NCBI GenBank assembly: GCA_945866095.1
Contig: CAMBGA010000001.1
Location: 1 to 64,000 of the forward strand
From: Spirosoma fluviale
GTDB taxonomy: Bacteria; Bacteroidota; Bacteroidia; Cytophagales; Spirosomataceae
DNA: 64,000 bases
Direction: 5' to 3'
Below the pieces are notes generated by a model that saw only the letters and a program-made list of their open reading frames with translations, did not search any database and was not told the origin of the DNA. This document shows positions 20,160 to 31,284 of the stretch, piece by piece; position 1 is the stretch's first letter; each line of letters begins with the position of its first letter. The translations under genes and the position numbers were made by a program.

Positions 20160-20970
20160 GCACAAGTTAATTGGACCTCACGAACATCAGCACCTGGTAG
20201 TTGGTATAGTGTAACCTATGGGAATGGTTTATTTGTTGCTGTTGGTTCTAATGCAGTTATGACTAGCCCCGATGGGATTACTTGGACCTCCAGAACATCC
20301 GCAGCAGATAATACTTGGTATGGGGTAACTTATGGGAATGGGTTATTTGTAGCTGTTGCCTCGCTTGGAGCAGGAAATCGCGTCATGACAAGCCCTGATG
20401 GAATTAATTGGACCGCTCGGACACCAGCATCTTTTCGTAGTTGGGAGAGTGTAACCTATGGGAATGGTTTATTTGTTGCTGTTGGTTCTAATGCAGTTAT
20501 GACTAGCCCCGATGGGATTATCTGGACGTCTCAAACACCAGCATTTTTTGGTGGTTGGAATAGTGTAACCTATGGTAATGGTTTATTTGTTGCTGTTGGT
20601 TCTAATATAGTTATGACTAGCCCCAATGGGATTATCTGGACGCCTCAAACATCAGCATCTGGTTTTTGGTACAGTGTAACCTATGGGAATGGTTTATTTG
20701 TTGCTGTTGGTTTTAATAGAGTTATGACTAGCCCCGATGGGATTATCTGGACGCCTCAAACATCAGCACCTGGTATTTTTTGGTACAGGGTAACCTATGG
20801 GAATGGTTTATTTGTAGCTGTTGATCTATTTTTATCGGTAGTTTATACTAGCCCCGATGGGATTATCTGGACGCCTCGAATATCAGAGTATCAGGGTATT
20901 TGGGAGAGTGTAACCTATGGGAATGGTTTATTTGTTGCTGTTGGTTCTAATGCAGTTATGACTTCTAATA
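20160..20970 (+). repeat. Tandem repeats of about 105-135 nt (WxSRTSAPG..YSVTYGNGLFVAVGSNxVMTSPDGI)
   Basis: The stretch ending at 20280 is nucleotide-identical to the one ending at 20520 over at least 70 nt. About eight copies in total. Confidence 0.9.
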
Positions 20971-22489
20971 CCGATGTAAGCAGGCTGACGATTGACCCCA
21001 TCGCAAACCAAACCTATACGAGCGCTGCCTTGACTCCAGCTCCTTTAGTGAAGGATGACAATACGATTTTGACCCTCGGTACACATTATTCAGTCACCTA
21101 CACCAACAACACGAATGTAGGAACAGCTACAGTTACCATTACTGGAATGGGGAACTATGCGGGTACGAAAAACCAGACTTTTAACATCACGCTTCCCGCT
21201 CCATCCGCGCTAAGCTATACCACACCCAATGTATTCATTAAAGACATTGGGATTACAGCTCTATCACCTACCTATCAGGCATAGTTACTAGTTTTACAGT
21301 GAGCCCCACTTTACCTGCTGGCCTTAGTATTAATTCCACGACGGGTGTAATTAGCGGAACGCCTACGACTATTACGGCGTCTAATACCTACGTGGTGACA
21401 GCGAGTAATTCTTCAGGTTCCGTAACCGCTAATGTACTTATTGAAATTATTGCCGGCGACACCGACGGCGACGGAGTGACCGACACGCAAGAAGCTACCG
21501 ACGGCACCGACCCAATCGACGCTTGTAGTTATTTAACGAGTAGCCAGACTATCGCGGGCACAAGCGCCGCTTGGAAAGCAGCAGACTGCGATGGAGACGG
21601 TACCCCGAATGGAACCGACAGCGCACCTTTGGATTACTGCGTAGGCCGAGTAGGATTTACGATCCCTAAACTAGGCACTGCGGCTTATAATAATTTCTTT
21701 AAGAATGGCGACTGTGATGGCGACGGCATAAGCAACCATGCCGAATGCAATGGAGCTGATAACCCAGATGACTTTGACGGGGATGGCATTCCAAATTACT
21801 TGGACACCGACTCAGACAACGACATGATGTCGGATAGAGACGAGCGCCGCATAGACAGCGATGGAGACGGCGATGCAGACTACTTGGATTTAGATTCTGA
21901 CAATGATGGAATATTAGATAAACTAGAAGGCAACTCGGATGCAGACGGAGACGGGATCAAGAACTATCTAGATCTAGATAGTGACGGAGATGGAATACTA
22001 GATGCCTGGGAAGCAGCAGGTATATCTGAATACCACCAAGACTATAATTTTGATGGCCGGGTGAGCAGTGCTGATGGCAGCTTCCCGGATGCCAATGGCA
22101 ATGGACTTGCCGACTTTTTAGAGTCGAGCATGGGCGGAAAACCAAGAGGCCCACAGGATACAGATAAGGACGGTATCCCCGACTTTTTAGATTTGGATTC
22201 AGATGCAGATAGTTTACTGGATTCACTAGAGCAAACCTATGATGTAGACGGGGACGGAAGACCTAACTACCGAGACCTAGATTCAGATGGTGATTGGATC
22301 GCTGACTTCATTGACGGAACGATGGACACAGACGCTGACGGAACCAAGAACTTCATGGACTTGGATAGTGATGGAGACGGAATCCCAGATCGCTATGAAG
22401 GCTCAGCTGTATGTGATAATTGTACTGGCCTGGTGGACAACAATAATAACGGTTGGGATGATAGAAAAGAAATGGTGGATCCTACACCT

Positions 22490-23870
22490 ACCGACACCGA
22501 CGGCGACGGAACACCAGACTTTAAAGACCTAGACTCTGACAATGATGGAATCCCTGACAGCGTAGAAGCGGGCAAGGATCTAAGCAAACCTGTGGACACA
22601 GACGCAGACGGAACCCCCGACTTTAGAGACACGGATTCAGATGGAGATGGAATTCCAGATTCAGTAGAAGCTGGCAAGGATCCAAGCAAACCTGTGGATA
22701 CAGATGGCGATGGAACCCCAGATTATTTAGACCTAGACTCAGACGCAGACGGCATTCCAGATAAAACAGAAGCTGGCAAGGACCCAAGCAAGCCGGTGGA
22801 CACAGATGGCGATGGAACCCCAGATTATTTAGACCTAGACTCAGACGCAGACGGCATTCCAGATAAAACAGAAGCTGGCAAGGATCCAAGCAAACCAGTG
22901 GATACCGATGGCGATGGCAAGCCCGATTACCTAGATACGGACTCAGACAATGATGGAATTCCAGACTCAGTAGAAGCTGGTAAGGATCCAAGCAAACCAG
23001 TCGACACAGACGGGGATGGCACGCCTGATTATTTAGACCTAGACTCAGATGGAGATGGAATCCCAGATAAAGTGGAAGCTGGCAAGGATCCAAATAAACC
23101 AGTGGATACCGATGGCGACGGCAAGCCGGATTATCAAGATACGGACTCAGACAATGACGGAATCCCTGACAGCGTAGAAGCTGGCAAGGACCCAAGCAAA
23201 CCAGTCGACACCGATGGCGATGGTAAGCCTGATTACCAAGACACGGACTCAGACAATGACGGAATCCCAGATGCTGTGGAAGCGGGCAAGGACCCAAGCA
23301 AACCTGTGGATACCGACGGAGACGGCAAGCCCGATTACCTAGACACGGACTCTGATAATGACGGAATTCCTGACTCAGTAGAAGCTGGCAAAGATCCTTT
23401 GATCCCCGTGGATACGGATAAAGATGGAAAGCCAGATTACCAAGATACGGACTCAGATAATGATGGCATCCCAGATAAGATTGAAGCTGGCAAGGACCCA
23501 AGCAAACCCGTGGATACCGACGGAGACGGCAAGCCTGATTATCAAGACACGGACTCCGACAATGACGGAATCCCTGATGCTGTAGAAGCTGGGAATGTAA
23601 ATAACCCAGTGGACACGGACGGCGATGGTAAACCGGATTATCAGGATACGGACTCAGATGGTGACGGTATCCCAGATAAGATAGAAGCTGGAGCTGACCC
23701 TACAAAACCTGTAGACACGGACGCAGATGGAACGCCAGATTACAGGGATTTAGATTCCGATAATGATGGCTACTTAGACAAAGAGGAAGCAGGCAAGGAC
23801 CCAAGCAACCCAGTGGATACGGATAAAGATGGCAAAGCGGATTACATAGATACAGACTCTGATAATGATG
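22490..23870 (+). repeat. Tandem ~102-nt repeats encoding Ca-binding thrombospondin type-3 modules ([34 protein letters not shown])
   Basis: More than ten near-identical units in the ORF; adjacent units at ~22690-22890 are almost identical at DNA level. Confidence 0.95.
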
Positions 23871-24312
23871 GAATCTTAGATAAGTTGGAGAACGACATCA
23901 ACTTCGGAGCCCTAGCCGATTGCGATAAAGACGGAGTAGACAACCGCATAGATGCAGACCAATGTCCAACCTTTGCACCAAACGGAATCTCACCGAACGG
24001 TGATGGCAAGAATGATGTATTGATCATCCCAGGGATCCTAAGAAACCAACCGAATGAAATGACAATCTTCAATCGCTGGGGTAATATTGTCTATCAGACG
24101 AGTAACTACAAAAACGACTGGGGTGGACAGACCGACCGTGCCTTTAGTTTACTAGTAGGGGATAATCGATTGCCCGACGGAACGTATTATTATGTGATTG
24201 ACTTTTTTGGCAAGTATCCAAACGTAGGTACCTATGTGTACATCAACCGACAGGAGAAGTAAAAACGAACACCTAAAAGGGAAAAGAAATCAAAAGTACA
24301 AATAGCAAACAG

Positions 24313-25278
24313 ATGAATAACAAACATATAAACATTAAAACAATACAGAGATTCAAGAGGAGCACAAGCTTCCTTTGGACTGTGCTTATAGCCATATTCA
24401 TGTCCCAAGTGGCACAGGCCCAGATCGAACCGATGTACAGCATGTACCGCTTTAATCCCCAGGTGATTACTCCGGTTCAGGCGGGAAGCACGGACTCAAG
24501 CGAGATCATTGTCATGCATCGCCAACAGTGGTTAGGCATCGAAGGATTACCCAAGACCTACTTTCTGAACGGGAACTTCAAATGGAAAAAGCAGCGCGGC
24601 CTTGGATTTAATGCCATGTTTGATCAGGCGGGACCTGTGAAGATCACGATGTTATCTGGTGACTTTGCATACCATACACGTTTGAGTGAGGATTGGAATT
24701 TATCCGGAGGAATACGTTTGGGGGTAGCGAATGTAGCCTTGGATTTTAGTGGAGTAAGATTGGTGCATGATGGGGATGCCTTGTTTGCAGGCGACCGAAG
24801 CACGGGCATGAAGATGAATTTGGGTTGGGGGGCTAGGATCTCCAAAAGCAATGGCTTCTTTGCAAGTTTCTCGATGCCAAGGATCATCAAGTATGACTTT
24901 GGGGATAAATCGGGGGCTTATAAAGACGTGGCTTATTTATATGCGATGCTAGGAAACAAGATACAGATTAGTGAGAAATTAACTTTATACCCGAGCGTTT
25001 TGGCTCGTATGGCATCAGGGGTTCCCTTGAGTTGGGATGCGAATGTGATGGCAAACCTAAGAGGAAGTTTAGACGTAGGTGTAAACTACCGACATCAAGA
25101 AAGTTGGGGCATTCGCTTAGGCGTCCAAGCGACCAAAAGAACCTACATCGGATACGTCTATGAAATGCCAACGAGCATGATAAGCAAAGTGAGCAACCAG
25201 ACACATGAGTTGGCGCTACGGTTTTTTATCTTAAAGGATAAGAACGACAAGGAAGAAAAATCGGCTAAGACTAAATAA
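24313..25278 (+). CDS. PorP/SprF family type IX secretion system membrane protein
   Basis: QIEPMYSMYRFNPQVITPVQAGSTDSSEIIVMHRQQWLGIEGLPKTYFLNGNF; follows a type-B CTD protein. Confidence 0.93.
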   Translation: MNNKHINIKTIQRFKRSTSFLWTVLIAIFMSQVAQAQIEPMYSMYRFNPQVITPVQAGSTDSSEIIVMHRQQWLGIEGLPKTYFLNGNFKWKKQRGLGFNAMFDQAGPVKITMLSGDFAYHTRLSEDWNLSGGIRLGVANVALDFSGVRLVHDGDALFAGDRSTGMKMNLGWGARISKSNGFFASFSMPRIIKYDFGDKSGAYKDVAYLYAMLGNKIQISEKLTLYPSVLARMASGVPLSWDANVMANLRGSLDVGVNYRHQESWGIRLGVQATKRTYIGYVYEMPTSMISKVSNQTHELALRFFILKDKNDKEEKSAKTK

Positions 25279-25575
25279 ATTTTTGCCGAAATTCTAGTTT
25301 AAAAGCGCATAATTAAATGCGTTTCAAATGCTTATTAAACAAATAATTTAAGCTGATATTCCACACCAATTCATCACCCTAAATCCTGGAGCGAAGCTTT
25401 TTGTTCATCATGAAGGATATGGTGAATGGAATATTTTTTGTGTCACTGAAAGTTGGTGTGTAATTTATTTCAAAGATTGCGCCCTTAATTTAATTCGCCT
25501 TCATGGGAGGAATAATGGACTTCTAGGTATTAAAGGATAAAATTTGATAATTTTACTCCACCTGAAATTCAGCCC

Positions 25576-26433
25576 ATGAAAAAATTCGCATTAATCATTG
25601 TTTTTGGAATGTTAGCGCCCTATTTATTGCTCGCTCAAAACAAGCCTGCGTATGTTCTTTATAATGCGAAGGGTAAAAAATTGACCTATGGCAAAATGAT
25701 TAAAACACTCGTCAAGCAAGATGTGGTATTGTTTGGGGAATTACATAATAATCCGATTAGCCACTGGCTAGAGTTGGAGGTCACCAAATCATGTTTGTCG
25801 GCTCGCGAATTAGTGTTAGGCGCTGAAATGTTTGAACAGGATAATCAGCCCGCGTTAAATCAGTACCTCAATGGGAAAATGACGGGAAAGGGTTTGGACT
25901 CTGCGGCCCGACTTTGGAAAAACTATAAGACGGATTATGCTCCATTAGTTAATTTAGCCAAAGAAAATAAGCTCAAATTTATAGCCACCAATACCCCTCG
26001 TAAATATGCAATTCTTGTCTCCAAAGGGGGTTTTGAAAGTCTAGATAAATTGACAGCCGAAGAAAAAACATGGATTGCACCCTTGCCTATTTTGTACGAC
26101 GCTGAGTTACCCGGTTATGTCAAAATGCTGAAGATGATGGAGGAGCACAAAATGCCTAATATGGCCAAAGCGCAAGCGATTAAGGATGCGACGATGGCCT
26201 ATTTTTTGTATAAAAATTTTAAACCTGGCGAGCTTTTTATTCATTACAACGGCTCCTATCATTCCGAATATTTTGAAGGTATTTCTTGGTATCTAAAAAA
26301 GTCAAATCCAAATTTGAAAATCACTACCATCGCGACCGTTAGTCAAGATGAAATCAATTCACTTTTGCCGGAACATGTCGGAAAAGCGGACTACATTATT
26401 TGTGTGGAAAGCGATATGACCACCACGTACTAA
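25576..26433 (+). CDS. ChaN-family (DUF399) protein
   Basis: VVLFGELHNNPISHWLELEVTKSC...GAEMFEQDNQPALNQYLNG...HYNGSYHSEYFEGI. Confidence 0.88.
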   Translation: MKKFALIIVFGMLAPYLLLAQNKPAYVLYNAKGKKLTYGKMIKTLVKQDVVLFGELHNNPISHWLELEVTKSCLSARELVLGAEMFEQDNQPALNQYLNGKMTGKGLDSAARLWKNYKTDYAPLVNLAKENKLKFIATNTPRKYAILVSKGGFESLDKLTAEEKTWIAPLPILYDAELPGYVKMLKMMEEHKMPNMAKAQAIKDATMAYFLYKNFKPGELFIHYNGSYHSEYFEGISWYLKKSNPNLKITTIATVSQDEINSLLPEHVGKADYIICVESDMTTTY

Positions 26434-26500
26434 TTTTTAGAATATTCAAAATGATCAAGTACTCGATCACAATTCGTTTCTTGTTTATTTATTTCTCTTT

Positions 26501-26533
26501 AGCTTTACTAACTTTTAAAAAGTTAGTAAAGCT
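26501..26533 (+). repeat. Palindromic repeat copy 1
   Basis: AGCTTTACTAACTTTTAAAAAGTTAGTAAAGCT. Confidence 0.9.
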
Positions 26534-26553
26534 GGTTGCTACAGTCTCGTTCA

Positions 26554-27573
26554 ATGCAAAGAATCAAATTTGAAGAATTAAAATCTACGATAAAAAAGGC
26601 CTTTATCCGCGCGGGAATGTCCGAAGATCAAGCCGAAATTTGTGCTCAAACACATGCGGAAACAAGTTGCGATGGCATCTTTTCCCATGGACTAAATCGG
26701 GTGGAGCGATTTGTCAATTATATTGAAAACGGCTGGGTAAACTTAGGTGCCAAACCTAATTTGGAGCAACAATTGGGGTCCATTGAAATTTATAATGGCA
26801 ACTTGGCACCCGGAGTAACCAATGCTTTTTTTGCGATGGATCGCGCGATTGACATAGCAAAAACCACAGGCTTGGGATTAGTTTCCTTGAACAATACAAC
26901 CCATTGGATGCGCGGCGGATCATACGGTTGGCATGCGGCAAACCAAGGAATGATCGGAATTTGCTGGACCAATACAGAATCTTGTATGCCCGCTTGGGGT
27001 GCCACATCAGCCAGCATTGGCAATAATCCCTTTGTCATCGCGATTCCGAGGCAAGAAGGTCATGTGGTTTTGGACATGGCCATGTCTCAGTATTCGTACG
27101 GAAAATTAGAAAATACTCGGTTAAATAATGAAAAACTGCCCTATGCTGGCGGCTTTGATTCGGATGGCTTGTTGACGGATGACCCAGGGGAAATAGAAAA
27201 AACGAGACGCTTATTGCCGACCGGTTATTGGAAAGGCTCAAGCTTCGCGATCATGTTGGACTTGTTGGCCAGCCTTCTGTCCAACGGAAAAACAACGGCG
27301 GCCGTCGACCAATACGGATATGGAAATTGTGGGGGATGCTCCCAAGTTTTCATCGCAATAGACCCGCTGAAAATGAATGATCAGCCGTTTGTAGACCAAG
27401 CATTAAAGCAGACCATTGAACATTTGAGGCAAGCCACTCCGGTTACAGAAGGAGGAGAAATTCTGTACCCTGGGGAAAGATCACTCAGAAATAGGCGCGA
27501 AAATTTGGTCAAAGGGGTTCCCGTTCATGAGTCGGTGTGGGAAACGGTGAAGAAATTAGCGGGGCTAGAATAA
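26554..27573 (+). CDS. yiaK: Ldh-family oxidoreductase, likely 3-dehydro-L-gulonate (2,3-diketo-L-gulonate) 2-dehydrogenase
   Basis: HAETSCDGIFSHGLNRVERFV, NNTTHWMRGGSYGWHAANQGMIGICWTNTESCMPAWGA, YGNCGGCSQVFIAID. Confidence 0.8.
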   Translation: MQRIKFEELKSTIKKAFIRAGMSEDQAEICAQTHAETSCDGIFSHGLNRVERFVNYIENGWVNLGAKPNLEQQLGSIEIYNGNLAPGVTNAFFAMDRAIDIAKTTGLGLVSLNNTTHWMRGGSYGWHAANQGMIGICWTNTESCMPAWGATSASIGNNPFVIAIPRQEGHVVLDMAMSQYSYGKLENTRLNNEKLPYAGGFDSDGLLTDDPGEIEKTRRLLPTGYWKGSSFAIMLDLLASLLSNGKTTAAVDQYGYGNCGGCSQVFIAIDPLKMNDQPFVDQALKQTIEHLRQATPVTEGGEILYPGERSLRNRRENLVKGVPVHESVWETVKKLAGLE

Positions 27574-27729
27574 AAATTTACGGCATTAAAGAAGAAGTTT
27601 GTTGGCACATTTCTACCTACGGAAATCCACAAAAATTAACCTCCGCTTTCAGGATAAATTTCAAAGAAACGTTTTGATTCTTAGGCTATTTCAAACAAAG
27701 TCGTAATTTTAAAACGATTTTATAAACCT

Positions 27730-28401
27730 ATGAATATGAAAATGTACCATTACTTGATTATTGCTATGCTGTGCATATCCATCAGCCCGACATATGGATT
27801 TAATCGTGCTAATCTAGGGCTAGATTCCAAGCCTGGTAAAAAACAAAAATTGTTTGACGGGAAGACATTTAAAGGCTGGGAAGGCGACACCTTAACTTGG
27901 CGCATTCAGGATGGGATGTTGGTGGGCGGCTCCTTAGAAACAAGAGTTCCTCACAATAATTTCCTCGTGGCTAAAAAAATCTACCATAATTTTTATTTGA
28001 AACTGAAGATAAAATTGACCGGAACGGAGGGCTTTGTTAATTCAGGAATTCAATTTCGAAGTGTGAAAGCCACCAATCCGGCCTATGAAATGATTGGATA
28101 TCAGGCGGATTGGGGCAAGGATTATTGGGCTAGTTTATATGACGAATCAAGGCGTAATAAAACGCTGATGAAGCCCAATGAAGCGGATGTTCTCTCGTGG
28201 ATCAAGCAAGGCGATTGGAATACCTATGAAATAAGAGCGGAAAATGAACGAATTCGCCTCTATATTAATGGCAAGCAAACGGTGGATTACACAGAAACGG
28301 ATGCATCCATCCCTTCCTCGGGCCTCATTGCTTTACAGATTCATGGCGGCGCGAAGGCGATCGTCGCGTTTAAAGATATTTATTTGCAAGAGCTTCCATA
28401 A
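27730..28401 (+). CDS. DUF1080 (3-keto-disaccharide hydrolase-type) domain protein
   Basis: LFDGKTFKGWEGDTLTWRIQDGMLVGG...NSGIQFRS...GLIALQIHGG. Confidence 0.93.
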   Translation: MNMKMYHYLIIAMLCISISPTYGFNRANLGLDSKPGKKQKLFDGKTFKGWEGDTLTWRIQDGMLVGGSLETRVPHNNFLVAKKIYHNFYLKLKIKLTGTEGFVNSGIQFRSVKATNPAYEMIGYQADWGKDYWASLYDESRRNKTLMKPNEADVLSWIKQGDWNTYEIRAENERIRLYINGKQTVDYTETDASIPSSGLIALQIHGGAKAIVAFKDIYLQELP

Positions 28402-28413
28402 ATTAACCGATAT

Positions 28414-31284
28414 ATGAAGAATTTTTTCCGTAATGGGGTGGTCATTTTAGTGGCGACAATTTGTTTGGCGTCCACCAGCAAAATGGTAAAACCCTCCTCT
28501 CTACATGTACCGCAAGACACTTCGCGCATCGACCATGATTATGTCTTGGAAGCCACAATGCTGGGTTATTTTGCCAAAGATGGAACCAGAAATCCTACCC
28601 TAAAAGCCAACAAGGGGAAGCGAGTTCGGATCACTATATATAATGGGGAGACGATGACCCATGACATAGCCTTAGAAAAAGCGGGGATAAAAACGCCATC
28701 CATTTTAGATAAAGGGGCCAAGGTCAGCATGACGTTTATTGCCAAAGAAAATGACACCTATTTTTGTACCGTGCCCGGGCATCGTGCCGCTGGGATGGTG
28801 GGCAAATTAGAGATTGTCACAGGGGAGACAGAAACGATCGCTTCCACAGGAGTTATCCCGAAAAAAAATGGCAAAACGATCAATGTCAATTTTGAAACAG
28901 GAACTTTGGAAAATTGGAAAGCCACAGGAGAAGCTTTTTTAAATCCAATCATTAGCCAAGAACCCTCTCCCCTACATGATAAAACAGCTAAAATTAACCC
29001 TGAAGGAACGTATTTTTTGAGTAGCGGCGGTACGGTTAAATATGCATTAACCGGGACGCTAACGTCTGAATCCTTTAAAATTACGCATCCTTTTGCAAGC
29101 TTTTTAGTCTCCGGTGGAGCGATTCAAGATACTCGAGTGGAGCTTGTTTTGGCGAAAAGCCAACAGGTTATTTTTAAATCTACGGGTCAGGGGCGCGCTA
29201 CCTTACAACCTGTGGTGGCCAATTTAAAAGCGCATCTGGGCCAGGAAATGTTCATTAGGATTATCGATAACGAGACAGGAATTTCGCCTATTCCTTATGT
29301 GGGGCATGATAAATTGGCGCACATAAATTTTGACAATTTTAGGTTTCATGCCACGAGGCCAACATTTCCTAATGAATTAAATCAAAAAGACATCATCGTC
29401 CTTCCGCCACTTGACCCGATCCTTCATGCGGGACTTTCTGGAAAAGAGGCGGCAAAAGTGATGACATTGCCCAAAGGATTTAAGATTACCTTGGCCGCTT
29501 CAGAGCCCGATATTGTACGTCCGATTAGTTTCACGATGGATCCTCGGGGCCGACTATGGGTTGTGGAGGGACATACCTATCCGATTCCAGCTCCCGAAGG
29601 ACAAGGAAAAGATCGGATTTTGATTTTCGAGGATACGGATGGAGATGGGTCGTTGGACAAAAGAAAAGTGTTCATGGAAGGGCTAAATTTAGTCAGTGGT
29701 ATCGAAGTGGGCATGGGGGGAGTTTGGTTAGGAGCCGCACCTTATTTGTTGTTTATTCCCACCGACTTTACCCTGGATAAACCGACGGGTCCGATCCAAA
29801 AGTTGCTGGATGGCTGGGGCGTTCAGGACACCCACGAAGTCTTAAATAGTTTACGTTGGGGTCCAGATGGCTGGCTATATGGAACACATGGGGTTTTCAC
29901 CCATTCCAATGTGGGGAAACCGGGGGCTACGGATCAAGAACGAACCAAGATCAATGCGGGTGTTTGGCGTTTTCACCCTAAAACGCATGTGTTTGAGGTG
30001 TTTGCTGAGGGGTCAAGCAATCCTTGGGGCATTGATTTTAATGAGTATGGACATCCATTTATTACGGTTTGTGTGATTCCGCACATGTTTCACATCATTC
30101 AAGGCGCACGTTATCAAAGGCAAGGTGGGAAACATTTTAATCCCTACACCTATGACGACATTAAAACCATCGCGGACCATGTGCATTATGTAGGGGATCG
30201 TGGACCCCATGCGGGCAACTTTAGGTCGGCTTCTGCCGGAGGAGGTCATGCGCATGCCGGAGCCATGATTTATTTGGGAGGAAATACTTGGCCCAAAGAA
30301 TTCAGAAACAATATTTTCATGAACAATATCAATGGGGCAAAACTTAATGTAGATATTTTGACCCCCAAAGGTTCAGGGTACAGCGCCAGCCATAAAAAAG
30401 ATTTTTTGGCTATGAACGATTCATGGTCGCAGTGGCTTAACATGAAATATGACCCTAGCGGATCAGTCTATGCGATTGATTGGTATGATAAAAATCAATG
30501 CCATAGCAACAATCCAGACGTACATGATAAAACCATGGGCCGAATTTTTAAAATTACCCATGAAACGGACGTGTTCGTTCGGGTGGATTTGAGCAAATCG
30601 ACCGACATGGAATTAGTGAATCATCAATTGAATCCCAACGAATGGTATGTGCGTCAATCGCGAACCATTTTGCAGGAAAGAGGGGGAAATGCGCAGGTTT
30701 ACAAAGCCTTAAGGGATATTTTAGACAAGAATCCTGATGTTACGCGTAAGCTCAGGGCATTATGGACTTTACAGGTAACGGGAGGTTTAACCGAATTGGA
30801 TTTGGAGAATTTATTGGGCCACGAAAGTCCTCATGTACGTAGTTGGGCGATCCAATTGGCTTGCGAGAAAAAAGTAATTTCGGCTTCTTTTTTAAGCAAA
30901 TTGGAATCCATGGCTAAGACAGAATCCAGTGCACAGGTACGTTTGGCTATGTTGTCTGGGCTGATGCGTTTGCGCCCTGAGTTGAGGTGGAATGTGGTGG
31001 AAGCCTTAGTTCAAAAATCCGAAGATCGTTTAGATCATAATATCCCGTTGATGGTTTGGTATGCGGCTGAGCCTTTGGCTGCGATCGATCCGATGAGAAG
31101 TTTAGTGATGGCTGAAAAAGCGAAGATGCCAAAATTTTTGTTGTACATGGTTCAGCGCATTGGGGCCATCAAATCAGCGGAATCGAAAAAAGTGTTAGAA
31201 GGTTTTATGGATCGATTGGGAAATAACCATGAGCAGCATGAAATCATGATGGCGGTGGAAAAAATCTTGAAAGAAAATCAATAA
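28414..31284 (+). CDS. Azurin/plastocyanin-like domain fused to PVC-type beta-propeller dehydrogenase with HEAT-like C-terminus
   Basis: MTHDIALE...YFCTVPGHRAAGMVGKLEIV copper-site pattern; then KGFKITLAASEPDIVRPISFTMDPRGRLWVVEGHTYP and LLGHESPHVRSWAIQLA. Confidence 0.88.
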   Translation: MKNFFRNGVVILVATICLASTSKMVKPSSLHVPQDTSRIDHDYVLEATMLGYFAKDGTRNPTLKANKGKRVRITIYNGETMTHDIALEKAGIKTPSILDKGAKVSMTFIAKENDTYFCTVPGHRAAGMVGKLEIVTGETETIASTGVIPKKNGKTINVNFETGTLENWKATGEAFLNPIISQEPSPLHDKTAKINPEGTYFLSSGGTVKYALTGTLTSESFKITHPFASFLVSGGAIQDTRVELVLAKSQQVIFKSTGQGRATLQPVVANLKAHLGQEMFIRIIDNETGISPIPYVGHDKLAHINFDNFRFHATRPTFPNELNQKDIIVLPPLDPILHAGLSGKEAAKVMTLPKGFKITLAASEPDIVRPISFTMDPRGRLWVVEGHTYPIPAPEGQGKDRILIFEDTDGDGSLDKRKVFMEGLNLVSGIEVGMGGVWLGAAPYLLFIPTDFTLDKPTGPIQKLLDGWGVQDTHEVLNSLRWGPDGWLYGTHGVFTHSNVGKPGATDQERTKINAGVWRFHPKTHVFEVFAEGSSNPWGIDFNEYGHPFITVCVIPHMFHIIQGARYQRQGGKHFNPYTYDDIKTIADHVHYVGDRGPHAGNFRSASAGGGHAHAGAMIYLGGNTWPKEFRNNIFMNNINGAKLNVDILTPKGSGYSASHKKDFLAMNDSWSQWLNMKYDPSGSVYAIDWYDKNQCHSNNPDVHDKTMGRIFKITHETDVFVRVDLSKSTDMELVNHQLNPNEWYVRQSRTILQERGGNAQVYKALRDILDKNPDVTRKLRALWTLQVTGGLTELDLENLLGHESPHVRSWAIQLACEKKVISASFLSKLESMAKTESSAQVRLAMLSGLMRLRPELRWNVVEALVQKSEDRLDHNIPLMVWYAAEPLAAIDPMRSLVMAEKAKMPKFLLYMVQRIGAIKSAESKKVLEGFMDRLGNNHEQHEIMMAVEKILKENQ

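Larger units (their letters stand above)
20103..24262 (+). pseudogene. Giant T9SS-secreted repeat protein (kelch-like repeats, Ig-like, thrombospondin type-3 repeats, type-B C-terminal domain), split by a single-nt frameshift near 21270-21285
   Basis: Signal peptide MIKKVIFILVTSIICFQLNAQ; repeated SVTYGNGLFVAVGSNAVMTSPDGIIW; Ig-like region crosses the two ORFs; C-terminus [14 protein letters not shown]...[11 protein letters not shown]. Confidence 0.85.

Noticed and set aside
22623-23501. 292-aa minus-strand ORF opposite the type-3 repeats
   Set aside because: Antisense artefact of the repetitive coding sequence: low-complexity [12 protein letters not shown]... repeats mirror the sense repeats, and there is no family resemblance.
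22490-23870. Regular repeats that could be mistaken for a CRISPR or satellite array
   Set aside because: ~102-nt in-frame tandem coding repeats with no spacers and no cas genes.
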